Source of the DNA: Avena insularis
Taxonomy: Eukaryota; Streptophyta; Magnoliopsida; Poales; Poaceae
DNA: 64,000 bases
Assembly (NCBI GenBank): GCA_023614405.1
Contig: CM042697.1
Span: forward strand, 465,416,744 to 465,480,743
Direction of reading: 5' to 3'
The notes under the pieces are model-generated. The model was not told the origin of the DNA. It made no database searches and saw nothing but the letters and a program-made list of their open reading frames with translations. The position numbers and the translations under genes were made by a program. This document shows positions 32,220-42,660 of this stretch, in pieces; the first letter of the stretch is position 1, and every line of letters starts with the position of its first letter.

Positions 32220-33104
32220 TACTTGACGTCGATGACGCCGATCCGAGCACGCAGGTCCTGGAACTTGACGCGCCCGAGTGACTTGGTGAGAATGTCCGTG
32301 AGCTGATCTTCAGTCTTGATGTACTCAATGCCGATCTTCCCTTGCTCGATGCTCTCGCGGATGAAATAACCGCACCTCAATGTGCTTGCTCCTACCATGA
32401 AAGACAGGATTCTTGCTCAGCTGAATCGCAGACTTGTTGTCCACAAAAACAGTTGCAGGAGTGCCACTGTCCTTCTCCAGAAGCTCGGACAGTAACCTGT
32501 CAAGCCAGACACCCTGGCAGGTCGCAGTAGTTGCAGCGATGTACTCATCTTCACAAGAGGAGAGCGCCACCACCTTTTGCTTCTGTGACTGCCATGTGAC
32601 AGGGCACCCACCAAGCGTGAACATAACGCCTGTGGTGCTCTTGCGGTCATCGACGTCCCCGGCAAGATCAGAGTCGCTGAACCCCTTCCGCTGCAGATCA
32701 CAGGAACTCGAGTAAAAACACCCGAAACTGCGTGTACCAGCAATGTAGCGCAGCAGGTGCTTGACTGCTACAAGGTGCTCGACGGTGGGCGACTCCATGT
32801 ACTGGCTGACGTAGCCGACGGCGAACGCTATGTCCGGCCTGGTGTGCACGATGTAGCGCAGCCCTTCCACCATGCTCCGGTAGAACGCTGCATCCGTCGG
32901 TTCCTGAGTGCTCTGCTTGCTCAGCTTCAGGCGTGGCTCCATAGGCACGGCTGTGGCATTGCAGTCCACCATGCCCGCCCTGGCCAGCAGCTTGTCAGCG
33001 TAAGCTGCCTGACAGATGGAGATCCCGGTCTTGCTTTGCTGCACCTCGATGCCAAGGTAAAAGCTCAGCAGCCCGAGATCGCTCATCTTGAAGCGCTGGG
33101 TCAT
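32220..33104 (-). pseudogene. Copia 3 RT C-term and RNase H
   Basis: From 33104: RFKMSDLGLLSFYLGIEVQQ, then TRPDIAFAVGYVSQYMESP, HLLRYIAGTRSFGC and the RNase H with FSDSDLAGDVDDRKSTTG, SSCEDEYIAATTATCQGVW and FVDNKSAIQLSKNPVFH (D, E, D residues seen). A frameshift near 32340 precedes the terminal TEDQL.DILTKSLG stretch. The likely natural stop is the TAG at 32220-32222, just before the polypurine tract. Confidence 0.85.
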
Positions 33105-33119
33105 CTCCTGCTTGAAGCG

Positions 33120-33698
33120 CTACACCTCGCCGGCGTCTGCTCCCGTCACAATCAGGTCATCGACGTAGGCACCAAGAAGGAGACGCGTCCTTCCCTCTCC
33201 TCGGGCATACACAGAGTGCTCTGAAGCATTGCTCGTGAAGCCGAGATCGCGAAGCGTGGCGTCCAGCTTCATGTTCCATGCGCGAGGGGCTTGACGAAGC
33301 CCGTAAAGCGCCTTGTGGAGGTGCAGAACCTTGTGTTCTTCCCCCTCTCGCGCGAAGCCAAGAGGTTGCGCCACGTACACCTCCTCGGCCAATTCTCCAT
33401 TGAGAAAAGCCGATTTGACGTCGAGGTGATGAAGCTTCCACTGCAGCATGGTGGCGATGACGATCAGCAGCCGCACGGAGTACAGGCGTGCGACAGGGGC
33501 GAATACCTCGTCAAAATCCACCCCCTCACGCTGCACATAGCCCTTTGCCACCAGACGCGCCTTGTGCTTGATCACCTCGCCGTCAGCGTTCTTCTTGACT
33601 TTGAAGACCCATTTTAGGCCTATTGGACGATGCCCTGCAGGAAGATCAGTTAACGACCATGTCTTGTTCTCCTCGATGCAGGTCATCTCCTCGAGCAT
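33120..33698 (-). pseudogene. Copia 3 reverse transcriptase
   Basis: RVT_2: TWSLTDLPAGHRPIGLKWVF, LVAKGYVQREGVDFDEVFAP, LHHLDVKSAFLNGELAEEVY (motif A), LHKALYGLRQAPRAWN and the intact active site AYVDDLIVTG. A single in-frame stop near 33120 separates it from the RNase H frame. Upstream it is cut off by a stop near 33700. Otherwise unusually well preserved. Confidence 0.9.
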
Positions 33699-33914
33699 GG
33701 CTCGTCGCTAGTACTCGTGTGGCTCGGCCTCCGTGAACGTGGCAGCTTCCTCCGCGATCAGCAGTCGTTCTGCTCTCCCTGGATTCTTGGCTGGCTTGCC
33801 AAGTAGATCGGTGACGAGACGGAAGCGATGTGGGAGAGCAGGGTCTGTGTCGGCGTCCAACGTGTCCTCGAACGCTGGTGGTGGCGAGACGAAGCTCCAT
33901 GGTGATGCCGCGCC

Positions 33915-34571
33915 TTAGGCAGGGGAGCTGGAGGGAGCAGATCGTGGCGGTGTAGTTCCTGCCGTGGCAGGGTCTTCACCCTCCTTTTCTGCCGTGACAG
34001 AGTCATTCTCTGCCGTGGCAGAGGTTTTGCCCTCCAACTCTGCCGCGACAGAGTGCTCTGCCGTAGCTTGCTCCTTCTCCTTGGTCGGCGTCTTGGGGGC
34101 CGTGGCATCTTCCACGGTGTCTCCCCCATAGACCGTGTACTCCACGATCAGTTCATCGTCGACGATCTCCTCGCCGTCCGTGTTCCATGGCCAGGCCTGC
34201 CCTTCATCGAACACCACATCGCGTGATATGATCACGCGCTTTGCAGCGGGATCATAGCAACGATAGGCCTTGCCCCCGGTCTCGTAGCCAAGAAAGACAA
34301 CAAGTATGCTTTGATCATCAAGCTTCTTCAGCCCAGGACGTGTGTCCTTTGCATATGCTCTGCATCCAAACACACGGAGGTAATGCACAGCCGGTTTTCG
34401 CCCATACCATGCTTCAAATGGAGTCCTTCCATCCACGCTGCGAGTGTACGATCTGTTCAGAATGTACACTGCCGTGCTGACAGCTTCTCCCCAGAACCGT
34501 GCCGGAATGTTCATGGCTTTGAACATGCTTCTTGCCATGCCGACGATGGTTTGGTTGCGGCGCTCCACCAC
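33915..34571 (-). pseudogene. Copia 3 integrase C-terminal part
   Basis: Follows the frameshift in the integrase core: VERRNQTIVGMARSMFKAMN (third catalytic residue E), IPARFWGEAVSTAVYILNRS, TPFEAWYGRKPAVHYLRVFG, then an acidic/Thr-rich tail with repeated TAE motifs (ATAEHSVAAELEG, ATAENDSVTAEKEG). Ends at a stop at 33915. Confidence 0.85.
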
Positions 34572-35850
34572 CCCATTCTGCTCGGAGAATATGGGGCAGT
34601 GAGGTGCCTGGCCGTTCCGCGATCAGCGCAGAACGCCATGAACTCCTTGCTGGTGAACTCACCGCCTCGATCCGTCCGGAGCATGCGCAGACGGTGCCCA
34701 GACTCCATCTCTGCGCTTGTCGTGATCTTCCGGAGCGCGTCGGCCGCCTCGTCCTTTGTCCGCAGCAGCGTGATCCACATGTATCTGTTGTGGTCATCGA
34801 CGAGAAGGAGGAAGTGGCGCTTTCCTCCTGGTGTCGGTGGAGATATGGGCCCACAGAGGTCCCCATGAACCAGCTCGAGGGGATCTCCTGCCCGAAACTT
34901 TGCCGCTGCGAGAAACGGCATGCGCTTCTGCTTCCCGGCAAGACAGGCGTCGCACAGCTGCTCCGGGTGCGAGATGCGTGGAAGCCCGTGCACCATGCCC
35001 TGGCTTGCGAGGCGCTCGAGCCCCTGGAAGTGCTGGTGCCCGAACCGAGCATGCCAAGCCCACGCCTCGTTGCCGGTGTTCGACAGAAGGCACACCGGTT
35101 TGACAATCTGCAGCCTCGCAGGATAAAGCCTGTTCCGCGCACGGGGAACCTTGACGATGACCTTCTTGACGCGATCGCGCACCGTCATGTGGCCATCCTC
35201 GACGTGCGTCGGGCAGCCGATCTCATCGAGCTGGCCGATGCTGACAACGTTGCTGCGGAGGCGCGGGATCCAGTACACGTTCGTCAATGTGCGATGCTGG
35301 CCGCCAGCAGCAACGAAGAGCACGGTGCCACAGCCTTGGATATCGACGAGGGAGCCGTCCCCGAACTGGACCGTGCCAGAGATCTTGTGGTCGAGTTCGG
35401 CGAACGCCGCCACGTCGCCCGTCATGTGGTTGGACACGCCAGTGTCCAGGAACCACACGACGTCCGTGTCGCTGGCATGCCTGCGCAGCTCCACGCGCGC
35501 GCGCTCCTCGTTGAGGTAGACGTGGTGGCCGCTGTCAGAAGCCACCGTGATCGAGTCGTTGACGTCCTCAGGGACGCACACTACCATGAGCAGCGCGGGA
35601 TCAGGATCCTCTTCTGCCTGTGCAAGGTGAGCCTGGGCCTCCTCGTCCCTTTTCTTCTTGTGGCATTCACGGGCCCAATGGACCTTCTTGTCGCAGTACC
35701 GGCACCGGTCGTCCTTGGACGCGCCACCGCCGCCGCGCGAGCCGTTCTTGCCGCTGCCCGCACGGTCCTTGCCGTCCTTGCTGCCGGAGCCAGATCCACC
35801 TGATCCGTCTGACTCGCGGCGCTTCTGGCGAGCCTTCCACTCCTACTCCG
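34511..35850 (-). pseudogene. Copia 3 protease, pre-integrase and integrase core
   Basis: The zinc knuckle is near 35700 (CRYCDKKVHWARECHKKK). An open frame from 35587 then gives the protease WFLDTGVSNHMTGD, the pre-integrase HARFGHQHFQGLERLASQG and LCDACLAGKQKRMPF, and the integrase core ELVHGDLCGPISPPTPGG (Asp) and RMLRTDRGGEFTSKEF (Asp). A frameshift near 34570 precedes the NGVVERRN motif. Confidence 0.88.
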
Positions 35851-36598
35851 TGAGGAGAAGGCTGTCAGCAGTGTCCTGCTCCGGCGCTCCTCGGCCCTCA
35901 GAGGCGGCGAGGCGGCCACTCAGCTCCTCTATCGACAACGTGCTCAGGTCGAGCAGCGTTTTGATGGAGTAGGCCATCTGCGCGTACCGTGGCAGGACGA
36001 CACGGAGGAGCTTCTACACGGCGTCCAGCGTCGTGGTGTTGTCACCGAGAGTCTGCAACTCGCTGAGCAGGTTCGAGAGGCGGAGGGAGAAGTCCTCGAC
36101 GCTCTTCCCGCTCTGGACCGCCAGCACCTCGAAGTCCTTGCGGAGCTTCTGGCGGCGCGCCTCCCGGACGCGGTTGTCACCGACGCGCATTGCCGCCAGC
36201 GTGTCCCACGCGACCTTGGCGTCGTCCTTGGCGGTGAGCGCAGGCACCATCTCCGGCGGGACGTATCTCAGGATCACCCCGAGAGACTGCCGCTCCTGGC
36301 GCTCCGTCGCGTCGCCGGTGTCAAGGCCTCCCACAGGCCCGTCCCCTGGAGAGCGATCCGCATCAGGATCCGCCACTGCTGGTAGTTCGTCTTGGTGAGG
36401 GAGGGGAAGGTGACGCCGCCGCCGCCGCCCCCTGACTCACGCACGATCGTCTCCCGTACCACGACCTCGCCTCCGCTGCCGTTCCGCCTGCCCCTGCTCC
36501 GCCCGCGGCTCTGTGAGCGCACGCGATCTCGCGGGGTGAGCGCAATTTGGCTGCCGCTGGAGGCGCCGTCCCTGGTGGTGTTCCGACCATGGCTCTGA
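35850..36598 (-). pseudogene. Copia 3 gag
   Basis: Pieces of a UBN2/Retrotran_gag domain: TFPSLTKTNYQQWRILMRIA, LQGTGLWEAL, then after a frame change near 36320 VILRYVPPEMVPALTAKDDA, VAWDTLAAMRVGDNRVREAR and SVEDFSLRLSNLLSELQTLG. A stop near 36013 follows. The N-terminus is Gly/Arg-rich (RSQSRGRSRGRRNGSGG). In the gag frame I see no ATG upstream, so the start is uncertain or lost. Confidence 0.8.
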
Positions 36599-36603
36599 TG
36601 CCA
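36591..36603 (-). other. Copia 3 primer-binding site
   Basis: Sense-strand TGGCATCAGAGCC, two bases from the LTR. It is close to the TGGTATCAGAGC initiator-Met type. Confidence 0.8.
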
Positions 36604-36605
36604 AT

Positions 36606-36951
36606 TGTCAGCACCTACACCTGAATCCCTCTTGCACTCTGTTTCCCACGATCTCTCTCAGAACCTGACTAAGACAGAGATGAACACGGGATGATTTTGG
36701 CGCAGCGTACAACTATACTGCTTTTCTGGTTTATCTTCCTTTTATTCTGGCGAATACAAAGCTGTTGCCGAGGTATGCGCCATGTTCGGACTGAGTCGTG
36801 CCATCCCACGACTGAACGTGCAGCTCCTGGCGATCCTAAAAAACAGGCCTCGTGGACCCTGGATAAAACTGCCTAAACGACTAAGTCTAGGCCTGCTAAC
36901 TGACTAACTCTGAACCTCTAACAGTTAACTAACAATAGGGTTTATTCAACA
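36606..36951 (-). repeat. 5' LTR of Copia 3
   Basis: Starts TGTCAGCACC and ends TTCAACA. It matches 31844-32189 over its whole length without indels by eye. Confidence 0.93.
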
Positions 36952-37568
36952 CCCACCAAGTGCCATGTAATGAGCCATGGTGAAATCAGATGCAGAGAAT
37001 GTCAGGAAAGCAAAAATATGAGAGCGGCGATGGTAATTTGAAACTTTGTGGCGACGGCGAACTGTGTAGGATCTGTGACTCGCAGCAGCGACTGTTTGTG
37101 TAGGGAGGGGACAAAGGAGGAGTTCCCCGTCTTACCTTGCAGGGTGAAAATTCAATGTCTGGTCTTAACTGGTTGTGCCTGGCAGGCCTTGTTGAAGCCA
37201 TTGTTTTGCGAGAAAGGACTTTCTCCAGTGTAAAAACCTATGATCTTTGATCGGGCAACGACGATGTTTGTGCACTGTTTCCTTCTTAAAGGCGTTGTTA
37301 TTGAAGTGGTGGACTACTGGTGTTGTTCTGTTGGTGTTAGTGTCGTTGCTATAAGGAATAGTTTCATGTAGCGAGACTTTTATTTTTTATAATTCTTTTT
37401 TTTCTGGGTTGTGTGCATCTATAAGACTAGTCATGCGTTGTTGCAGAGGCTAGATATAATTGGTGTCTTCATGATATTAATATATACTCCTTTCGGAAAA
37501 AAAACTAGACCACTACAATACTAGTATACTCACGAGTCGGTATTTTCTAAAGCAGATGTACTAGCTTA

Positions 37569-38175
37569 CTCCCTCCGTTCGTAAATAAGTGTACATCTAG
37601 CACTCAAAATTTGTACATCTAGCACTCAAAATTTGTTCCAAAAAGAATGTACATCTACAATATCAAGACACTAAATAAATGCAATTAGCTCCTCGTAATC
37701 ACTCCCCCATCTCATCCTCCAATCTCTATTCTTCTCCTCCATATCATACACCAATCCTCATTCTTCTCTTTCTTGATAATTGATAAAGCATCATAAAAGA
37801 AGAGAGGGAACTAATTTGTCTACTATTTCCTAGATGTACACTTATTTAGACTAGTCACAATGGGGAGTATCACATAGTAGTATCATGCATATGATACTAC
37901 TATATGATACCATCTCCACAATGCATAGTATCATATAGTAGTATCATAGTTTTGGTGTATTTATTGTTTTATAGAATCTCAATGTAAAATTGTGGACAAG
38001 ATTTGTTTGGCTTCATTTTTTCTAGTTTTATGTGCTATGATACCGTATCTACCTATGATACCAACACAATCTCTTTCATCATTAATTGCTATGACACATA
38101 AGCATTTTGCATGCATATAGTGCATGATATCACTTATGATACCCCCATTGGGACTAGTCTTAAGGACGGAGGGAG
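37569..38175. mobile_element. Stowaway MITE with nested MITE
   Basis: Starts CTCCCTCCGTTCGTAAAT and ends GGACGGAGGGAG, flanked by TA (37567-37568 and 38176-38177). Typical Stowaway/Mariner ends. Without the inner element it is about 293 bp. A 23-bp unit (gtacatctagcactcaaaat...) is duplicated near 37600-37640. Confidence 0.9.
37849..38159. mobile_element. Tourist-like MITE, 311 bp, inside Stowaway
   Basis: Ends GACTAGTCACAATGGGG and CCCCCATTGGGACTAGTC are inverted. TTA is duplicated (37846-37848 and 38160-38162). 'atagtatcat' and 'gatactac' motifs recur inside. Confidence 0.85.
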
Positions 38176-38177
38176 TA

Positions 38178-38634
38178 CATATCTAGTAGAATGATCATGC
38201 ACCTATGTCCTGGTGCTTAATTATTGTCACAGAGATTGGACCCACCTTATGCATGTGTGTGTATATAAATATACTGGGCCAGTGTCTCCGTCGTTGATGT
38301 GCCTTGCATTATTTGTTGCTGGTTTTTGGCCCTTTCTTATTGTTAACCTCTTTAATTCCTCATGAGATCCATAGGGTGGTCCAGTTTGAGGTTACATGTA
38401 TTTCTAATACAGTAGTTATATACTCACCTTTTTTGAGAATCATACATATGCTTAATTGGACTTGTTTATATTGGTGCTGAGAAGCTGTTTTCAGTCACAC
38501 AAAATAATCCGGGAATTGGCCTTGGTACAATGCACTTCTTAATTAAATCACAACCTTCTTTTGGGGATTCAGTGAGAGTAGATTAGGCTCTTGACATGCG
38601 CTCTGTCAATGCTAGGACTTGTAGTAGTTGATTA
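38178..38634. other. No recognisable feature
   Basis: AT-rich, apparently low-copy sequence. I see no gene or element ends. Confidence 0.4.
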
Positions 38635-39219
38635 GAGCATCTCCACTCGTTGGGTGAACCTAGGCCAAAATATGGACCAAATTTTGGCTGGATGAAACAA
38701 GTTTTCGGCCTGGGTATGCCGAGTTTTCCACTCGTGTATCCAGACGAGTTTCCGCGTTTGGCTAAAATTTAACAAATTTTAGCAAACTTTGGGAGAATAT
38801 AAGCGGGTTTGAGCGAATATGGGCGAACTTTGGACGAATATGGTCGATATGGACGAACTATGGGCGAACTTTGGGCGAATATGGGCGATACGGACGAACT
38901 TTGAGCGAATCTGCCCGAATTTTGGGCGAACTTTGGGCGAATATGACGATATGAATGAATTTTGGGCGAATACGGACGAACTTTGGGCGAACATGGGCGA
39001 ATATGGGCAACTTTGGGCGAGCGAATATATGCTGACTGAGCGGGACCACTCGTCATTCGCTTCGTCCGGCGTTCCCAGGGCGTACCCGCGATCCTGGGTA
39101 TGGCTTGGGTAGTCCGGACGAAAGTTGGCCTCAATCCAGATGAAAACAGGTTTCTAAGTACGCGATAGAGAAATTTCAGCGTCCGGATCGGCATGCTTGG
39201 TAGCTGAGTGGAGATACTC
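38635..39219. mobile_element. Harbinger MITE, 585 bp, related to the element at 1061
   Basis: Ends GAGCATCTCCACTCG and CTGAGTGGAGATACTC are inverted, with TTA duplicated (38632-38634 and 39220-39222). Subterminal blocks such as 'gagttttccactcg' and 'agcgtccggatcggc' match both ends of the transposase-bearing Harbinger element at 1061-24467, so that family could have mobilised it. No transposase is present. Confidence 0.88.
38790..39040. repeat. Cryptic ~12-bp repeat inside Harbinger MITE
   Basis: Dozens of near-copies of 'gggcgaactttg' and 'gggcgaatatg' in succession. Because units are often multiples of three, both strands show long periodic frames (minus strand 39311-38769, with recurring SPKVRPYS-like peptides). 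I take these frames as by-products. Confidence 0.75.
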
Positions 39220-39222
39220 TTA

Positions 39223-41047
39223 CGCACAGCCGCACCGTTTAGGGCCAGCTCTGTAACTAATCTGACATTAAGCTGCAATCTGTGTAGGGATAGAATCCTG
39301 CATGCATGCACATGTTATCCTAGTACATTTCATTGGCTAAACTGTTTATTCTTAATTAATTAATTGGCCCATGCATGCAGAGTTGCTTGCAACGATGGAG
39401 CCAGCTCTTTCAGAGAGAGAATTCGAGGTGAATACGTTGGACTAGCTATCTGCATCTGTGACCAGATCTGAACTTATATAAGATTCAGACAGGTGAAGCT
39501 TCCCATACCGCAAGTGTGCAGCTGTATTATTCTGGAAGGAAAAAAAGAATCACACCGAGTGAGATGAAGGCTTGTTATCTTACTGAGCAGATGCATCATT
39601 GCACACTGATATTCATTTGATTTTCTGAAGAGCCACGGATTCATCCAAGTAGAGTGAAAAGTTGATCGTCTAGTACTCTTTCAGCAATGTATAGAGTCGA
39701 TGGTTTGAGCTTGAAAATGCCTGCATTGTAAAAGCAAAGTTGTACTAGTTAGTGGTGGCAGTACAGGAGTACAATACTAAACTACTCTTGCTTCAGAGGA
39801 TAATTAGATAGAGGAACGCATGCTTTTGCGCTAAGAGCATACACTGACAGAAAGGGATTAAAGTTTACATGCTGGTAATGATGCTAACTGCAACTGCCAC
39901 TAATTGGTCACCTAGGCCTAATTAACAAGCCTGCTAGTACCCTAGTCTAGCTATGTCAGTCACACGATCCTTTTTCAAGTATTTATGGTTGATCCACAGC
40001 GGAAAGGGTGGCCCTAATTCTAGCAAGGGAAGAATTGGGCGGCCATTTTGGGATCATTGGATCCCTTTCTTTACTGCTTTTAACGCTACTATCCCTCTTC
40101 CCTTTTCCAGTTTTTAATCTTCCTTGCATGAAAATTGTCATGTCAAGGTTTTGCCACCAATTTAAGATTTGATCTGCCCCTATCGGTGGCGTCTCACTCG
40201 CTTTGCCACCTGGGCCCACCCCATGAATTAGGAGGACTGGTGTGGGTGAGGGGTTTCTTTCGGGAGCACTGTTTTTGTTGCCACTGCATGTGTGGTTTGG
40301 TTTGGTTCAGCATGCATCAGTGCTTGCTTCCATCCACCTACAACGTTTTTTGACCTGCCAAACCATTCAGTTTCTCGATCTAATCGGAGTCAACCGCACT
40401 AGTCACCAGCTCAGTGTTGAGAGATCATAAAAAGAAACCTTATCCTGAAAACAACAACTTACTGTCATATATATAGAAATATGACAGTCAATCTTAACCT
40501 GTCATGGTATTGAAAGCTGCAAGGCTGTGAAGCATGATTGCATCAAGTTACAGTTACGTCGTCGGCAGAGAGAAAGGGAGAGATCATCATAGCCATGTGG
40601 CACCTCCTCTACCTCTCGATCGTCACAGTCCTCGCAGTCTATTTACTGCAGTGGATCCCTGTGTCGGACGATGGGAGAAAGCGGCGGCAGGAGCAGTGCT
40701 GCTGCATATTGCTCGCACATCATCTGTGAAGATTCCTAGGATGATCAAAGAGAAGACCCTCCTGCGTGAAGCAGCAGTGGCCAATCATGGACATGGCGGC
40801 ATGAGCGGAGGAAGCTCCTTTTCTGTCGAGGAGAGTGCTTTTATCCCCTGTGTGGGTGTATGTGTTAGTGATTAGTCCCTTTACATTGCTTGATTTCTTT
40901 TTTAAATACTTGCACTTTTTACACTGCTTGATTGCTGGTTAGTGAAATGTACGAAGGCATAGCATGCACTAGAACTATTGATAGCTAGGACGACCGTAGG
41001 CCTATGTGAACAGTACCAGTTTTGGGTGATTGGCTGGTAATACGTAC
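39223..41047. other. Low-copy stretch, no supported gene
   Basis: Contains the duplicated segment 39444-39640. Open frames around 40534-40875 have no domain, no clear splice context and overlap one another in different frames, so I do not call them. Nothing else is recognised. Confidence 0.4.
39444..39640 (+). repeat. Dispersed segment, second copy of 346-540
   Basis: Matches 346-540 from 'ctagctatctgcat' to about 'gaagagcca..gattcat', same orientation, with small indels such as an extra 'gatgaaggcttgtt' near 39566. Its left and right neighbours differ from those of the first copy. Confidence 0.65.
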
Positions 41048-41049
41048 TA

Positions 41050-41218
41050 CTCCCTCGGTTTCAAAATATAAGATATTTTAGGTTTACGAAAAAAGTGTAT
41101 CTAGACTTCTTTTAGTGTATAGATTCACTCTAAACACGAGTGAACCTATGTACTAAAAGTAGTCTAGATACATCTAATTTACAAAGCTAAAACATCTTAT
41201 ATTTTAAAACAGAACGAG
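41050..41218. mobile_element. Stowaway MITE, 169 bp
   Basis: Starts CTCCCTCGGTTTCAAAATAT and ends ATTTTAAAACAGAACGAG, flanked by TA on both sides (41048-41049 and 41219-41220). The long inverted arms include the 'gtatctagac' and 'ctagatacat' pairing. Confidence 0.88.
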
Positions 41219-41220
41219 TA

Positions 41221-41815
41221 CTAGCTGGACTCTCGAGGGTCACCAAGTCACATCAAGTTCGATCGTACTGTTTGTTCCCTGACAGACAAATGATAGGAGA
41301 GAGAGAGAGGGGGGACGAATGGGACATCAAGATCCACGGGGTGGATGATGACAAACAAAGCATTCCAATGAGAAAACTCTAGCTAGGATCTAGCATTGCA
41401 AAAGGCCATGCCATGCATTGTCCTACACTGACCTTCTATCCTAGTAGCATACTTTAACACCATTAGGCATTGGATGTACTAGTTGCACTCCATGCATGGA
41501 ACTGTAGACCTAAACAAAAGCATGAAACTGTATACTGCATCTAGCTAAGCTTATTAGCTAGGAGAGCAGACGGACACACAAAATTTGAACAAGCTACTAC
41601 TACTAGTAAAATAAATCCATTAATGAAAAGAAAGCTGGATCCAACTGAGTGCGGATTTATCCCTCCTAGGTTGGGCCCGGCACCATCGTAGCCGTCGATT
41701 TCTTCAAGATTCGTGTAAAAGTCCACTGGTCAAAGGGTCTAATTTTTTTCCATTTTAACCCTTCCATATGTAGGAAAATCAATCCATCCCCACTCAGATA
41801 ACACTCAAAAAGGAC
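41221..41815. other. No recognisable feature
   Basis: Includes a short (ga)n run near 41300. No gene or element ends seen. Confidence 0.4.
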
Positions 41816-42290
41816 CCCCTCAACCCTAACTCGTCCCTGCCCCCTCCTACCCCCGTCGCCTCCTCCCCCGAGCTACCCCCAGCGCCGCCGTGCCTTCTCC
41901 CCTCCCACCGCGCGCGGCCCCCTCCCTAGCTCAGGCACGCGCGGGACGCGCCGGAGGCAACGACGACGCGGGGCCAAGCCACAGCCCCGACCCCTCCTCC
42001 ACCTCGTCGGCCGCTGGCCCCTCGTCAGCCGACGACCACGCGCAGCGGCCGGCCCCTCCACGCGCGGCAACCGCGACGAGCCTGGTGGAGGAGGGCCTAG
42101 CGCGCCTCCGTCTCCCCCATCCCGACCTCCTGCCCCGTCTATGGGGATTGCCGGCTCCGACCAGATCTGGAGGATTGGAGTCTCCTTTTCCTTTCTTTTT
42201 TCTTCAGGCTTTTGTATTTTTTGTTTGGATCCGATTCTATTTCATGCGATTTTGTATGAATCTTTGATGTACCATGTTCATTCTTGGCTC
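41816..42290 (+). other. GC-rich island with open frame
   Basis: Very C-rich stretch unlike its AT-rich surroundings. An open frame of 125 codons (41890-42267) encodes an Ala/Pro/Ser-rich peptide (AGPSSADDHAQRPAPPRAAT) and then a hydrophobic Phe-rich end. Downstream 'tttttcttcag' looks like an intron end. It could be the first exon of a grass gene or a captured fragment. There is no domain and no downstream exons I can support. Confidence 0.25.
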
Positions 42291-42352
42291 ATTTTGTATG
42301 AAACTTTGGAAATACACTAGCGTCTTTTGTAGATCTTGTTACCAAATGTTCA

Positions 42353-42660
42353 TGAAATGGTTCTTGTGTGAATCTTGATTCACTCAAAAAACAGATATGT
42401 TTCTGTTAATTATGAAACATATATTTGTTGAATATTTCTTGACTCACTTTCTTGATTCACTTTCTTGATTCACAACAAGCTCAAAAAACAGATATTATGA
42501 AACTGATATTTCTTGAATATTTCTTTGTTCATGAAATGGTTCTTGTGTGAATCTTGATTCACTCAAAAAACAGATATGTTTCTGTTAATTCTGAAACAGA
42601 TATGTTTCTGTTAATTATGAAACAGATATTTCTTGATTCACTTTCGTCTATGAAACAGAT
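42353..42660. repeat. Local direct repeats
   Basis: A block from 'atgaaatggttcttgtgtga' to 'cagatatgtttctgttaatt' at 42353 is repeated at 42532 (period about 179). Shorter units 'tttcttgattcac' and 'gaaacagatatgtttctgtt' recur within it. Confidence 0.7.

Larger units (their letters stand above)
31844..36951 (-). mobile_element. Copia LTR retrotransposon 3, complete, short LTRs
   Basis: Flanked by CCCAC (31839-31843 and 36952-36956). LTRs of 346 bp: 31844-32189 and 36606-36951. I count about 12 differences between them by eye. Minus-strand order: gag, protease, integrase, RT, RNase H. Primer site and polypurine tract are both present. It is 5108 bp. Only a handful of disruptions break the polyprotein. 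No family name is assigned. Confidence 0.93.
31538..37504 (+). mobile_element. Polyadenylated retro-insertion (~0.85 kb) holding Copia 3
   Basis: CTAGACCACTAC occurs at 31526-31537 and again at 37505-37516, just after an A8 tail (37497-37504). This is a 12-bp target-site duplication of LINE-machinery type. Removing the Copia element (31844-36951 and one CCCAC) leaves 31538-31843 plus 36957-37504. The 5' part is GC-rich (leader-like, with an open frame at 31565). The 3' part ends 'tataattggtgtcttcatgat', the style of plant LINE 3' ends. I see no RT. It is most likely a non-autonomous or internally deleted LINE; a processed host transcript is the alternative. Confidence 0.7.

Noticed and set aside
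34532..35803. 423-codon open frame on the plus strand
   Set aside because: It is the opposite strand of Copia 3 protease-integrase, whose motifs are clear on the minus strand. GC-rich coding DNA leaves such shadows.
38769..39311. 180-codon minus-strand frame with repeated peptides
   Set aside because: Its periodicity is explained by the 12-bp repeat inside a non-coding Harbinger MITE, and it runs across the MITE boundary.
40534..40875. Two overlapping small frames, one with a hydrophobic start
   Set aside because: Different frames overlap, no homology recognised, no splice or promoter support. A small secreted peptide cannot be excluded but is not supported.
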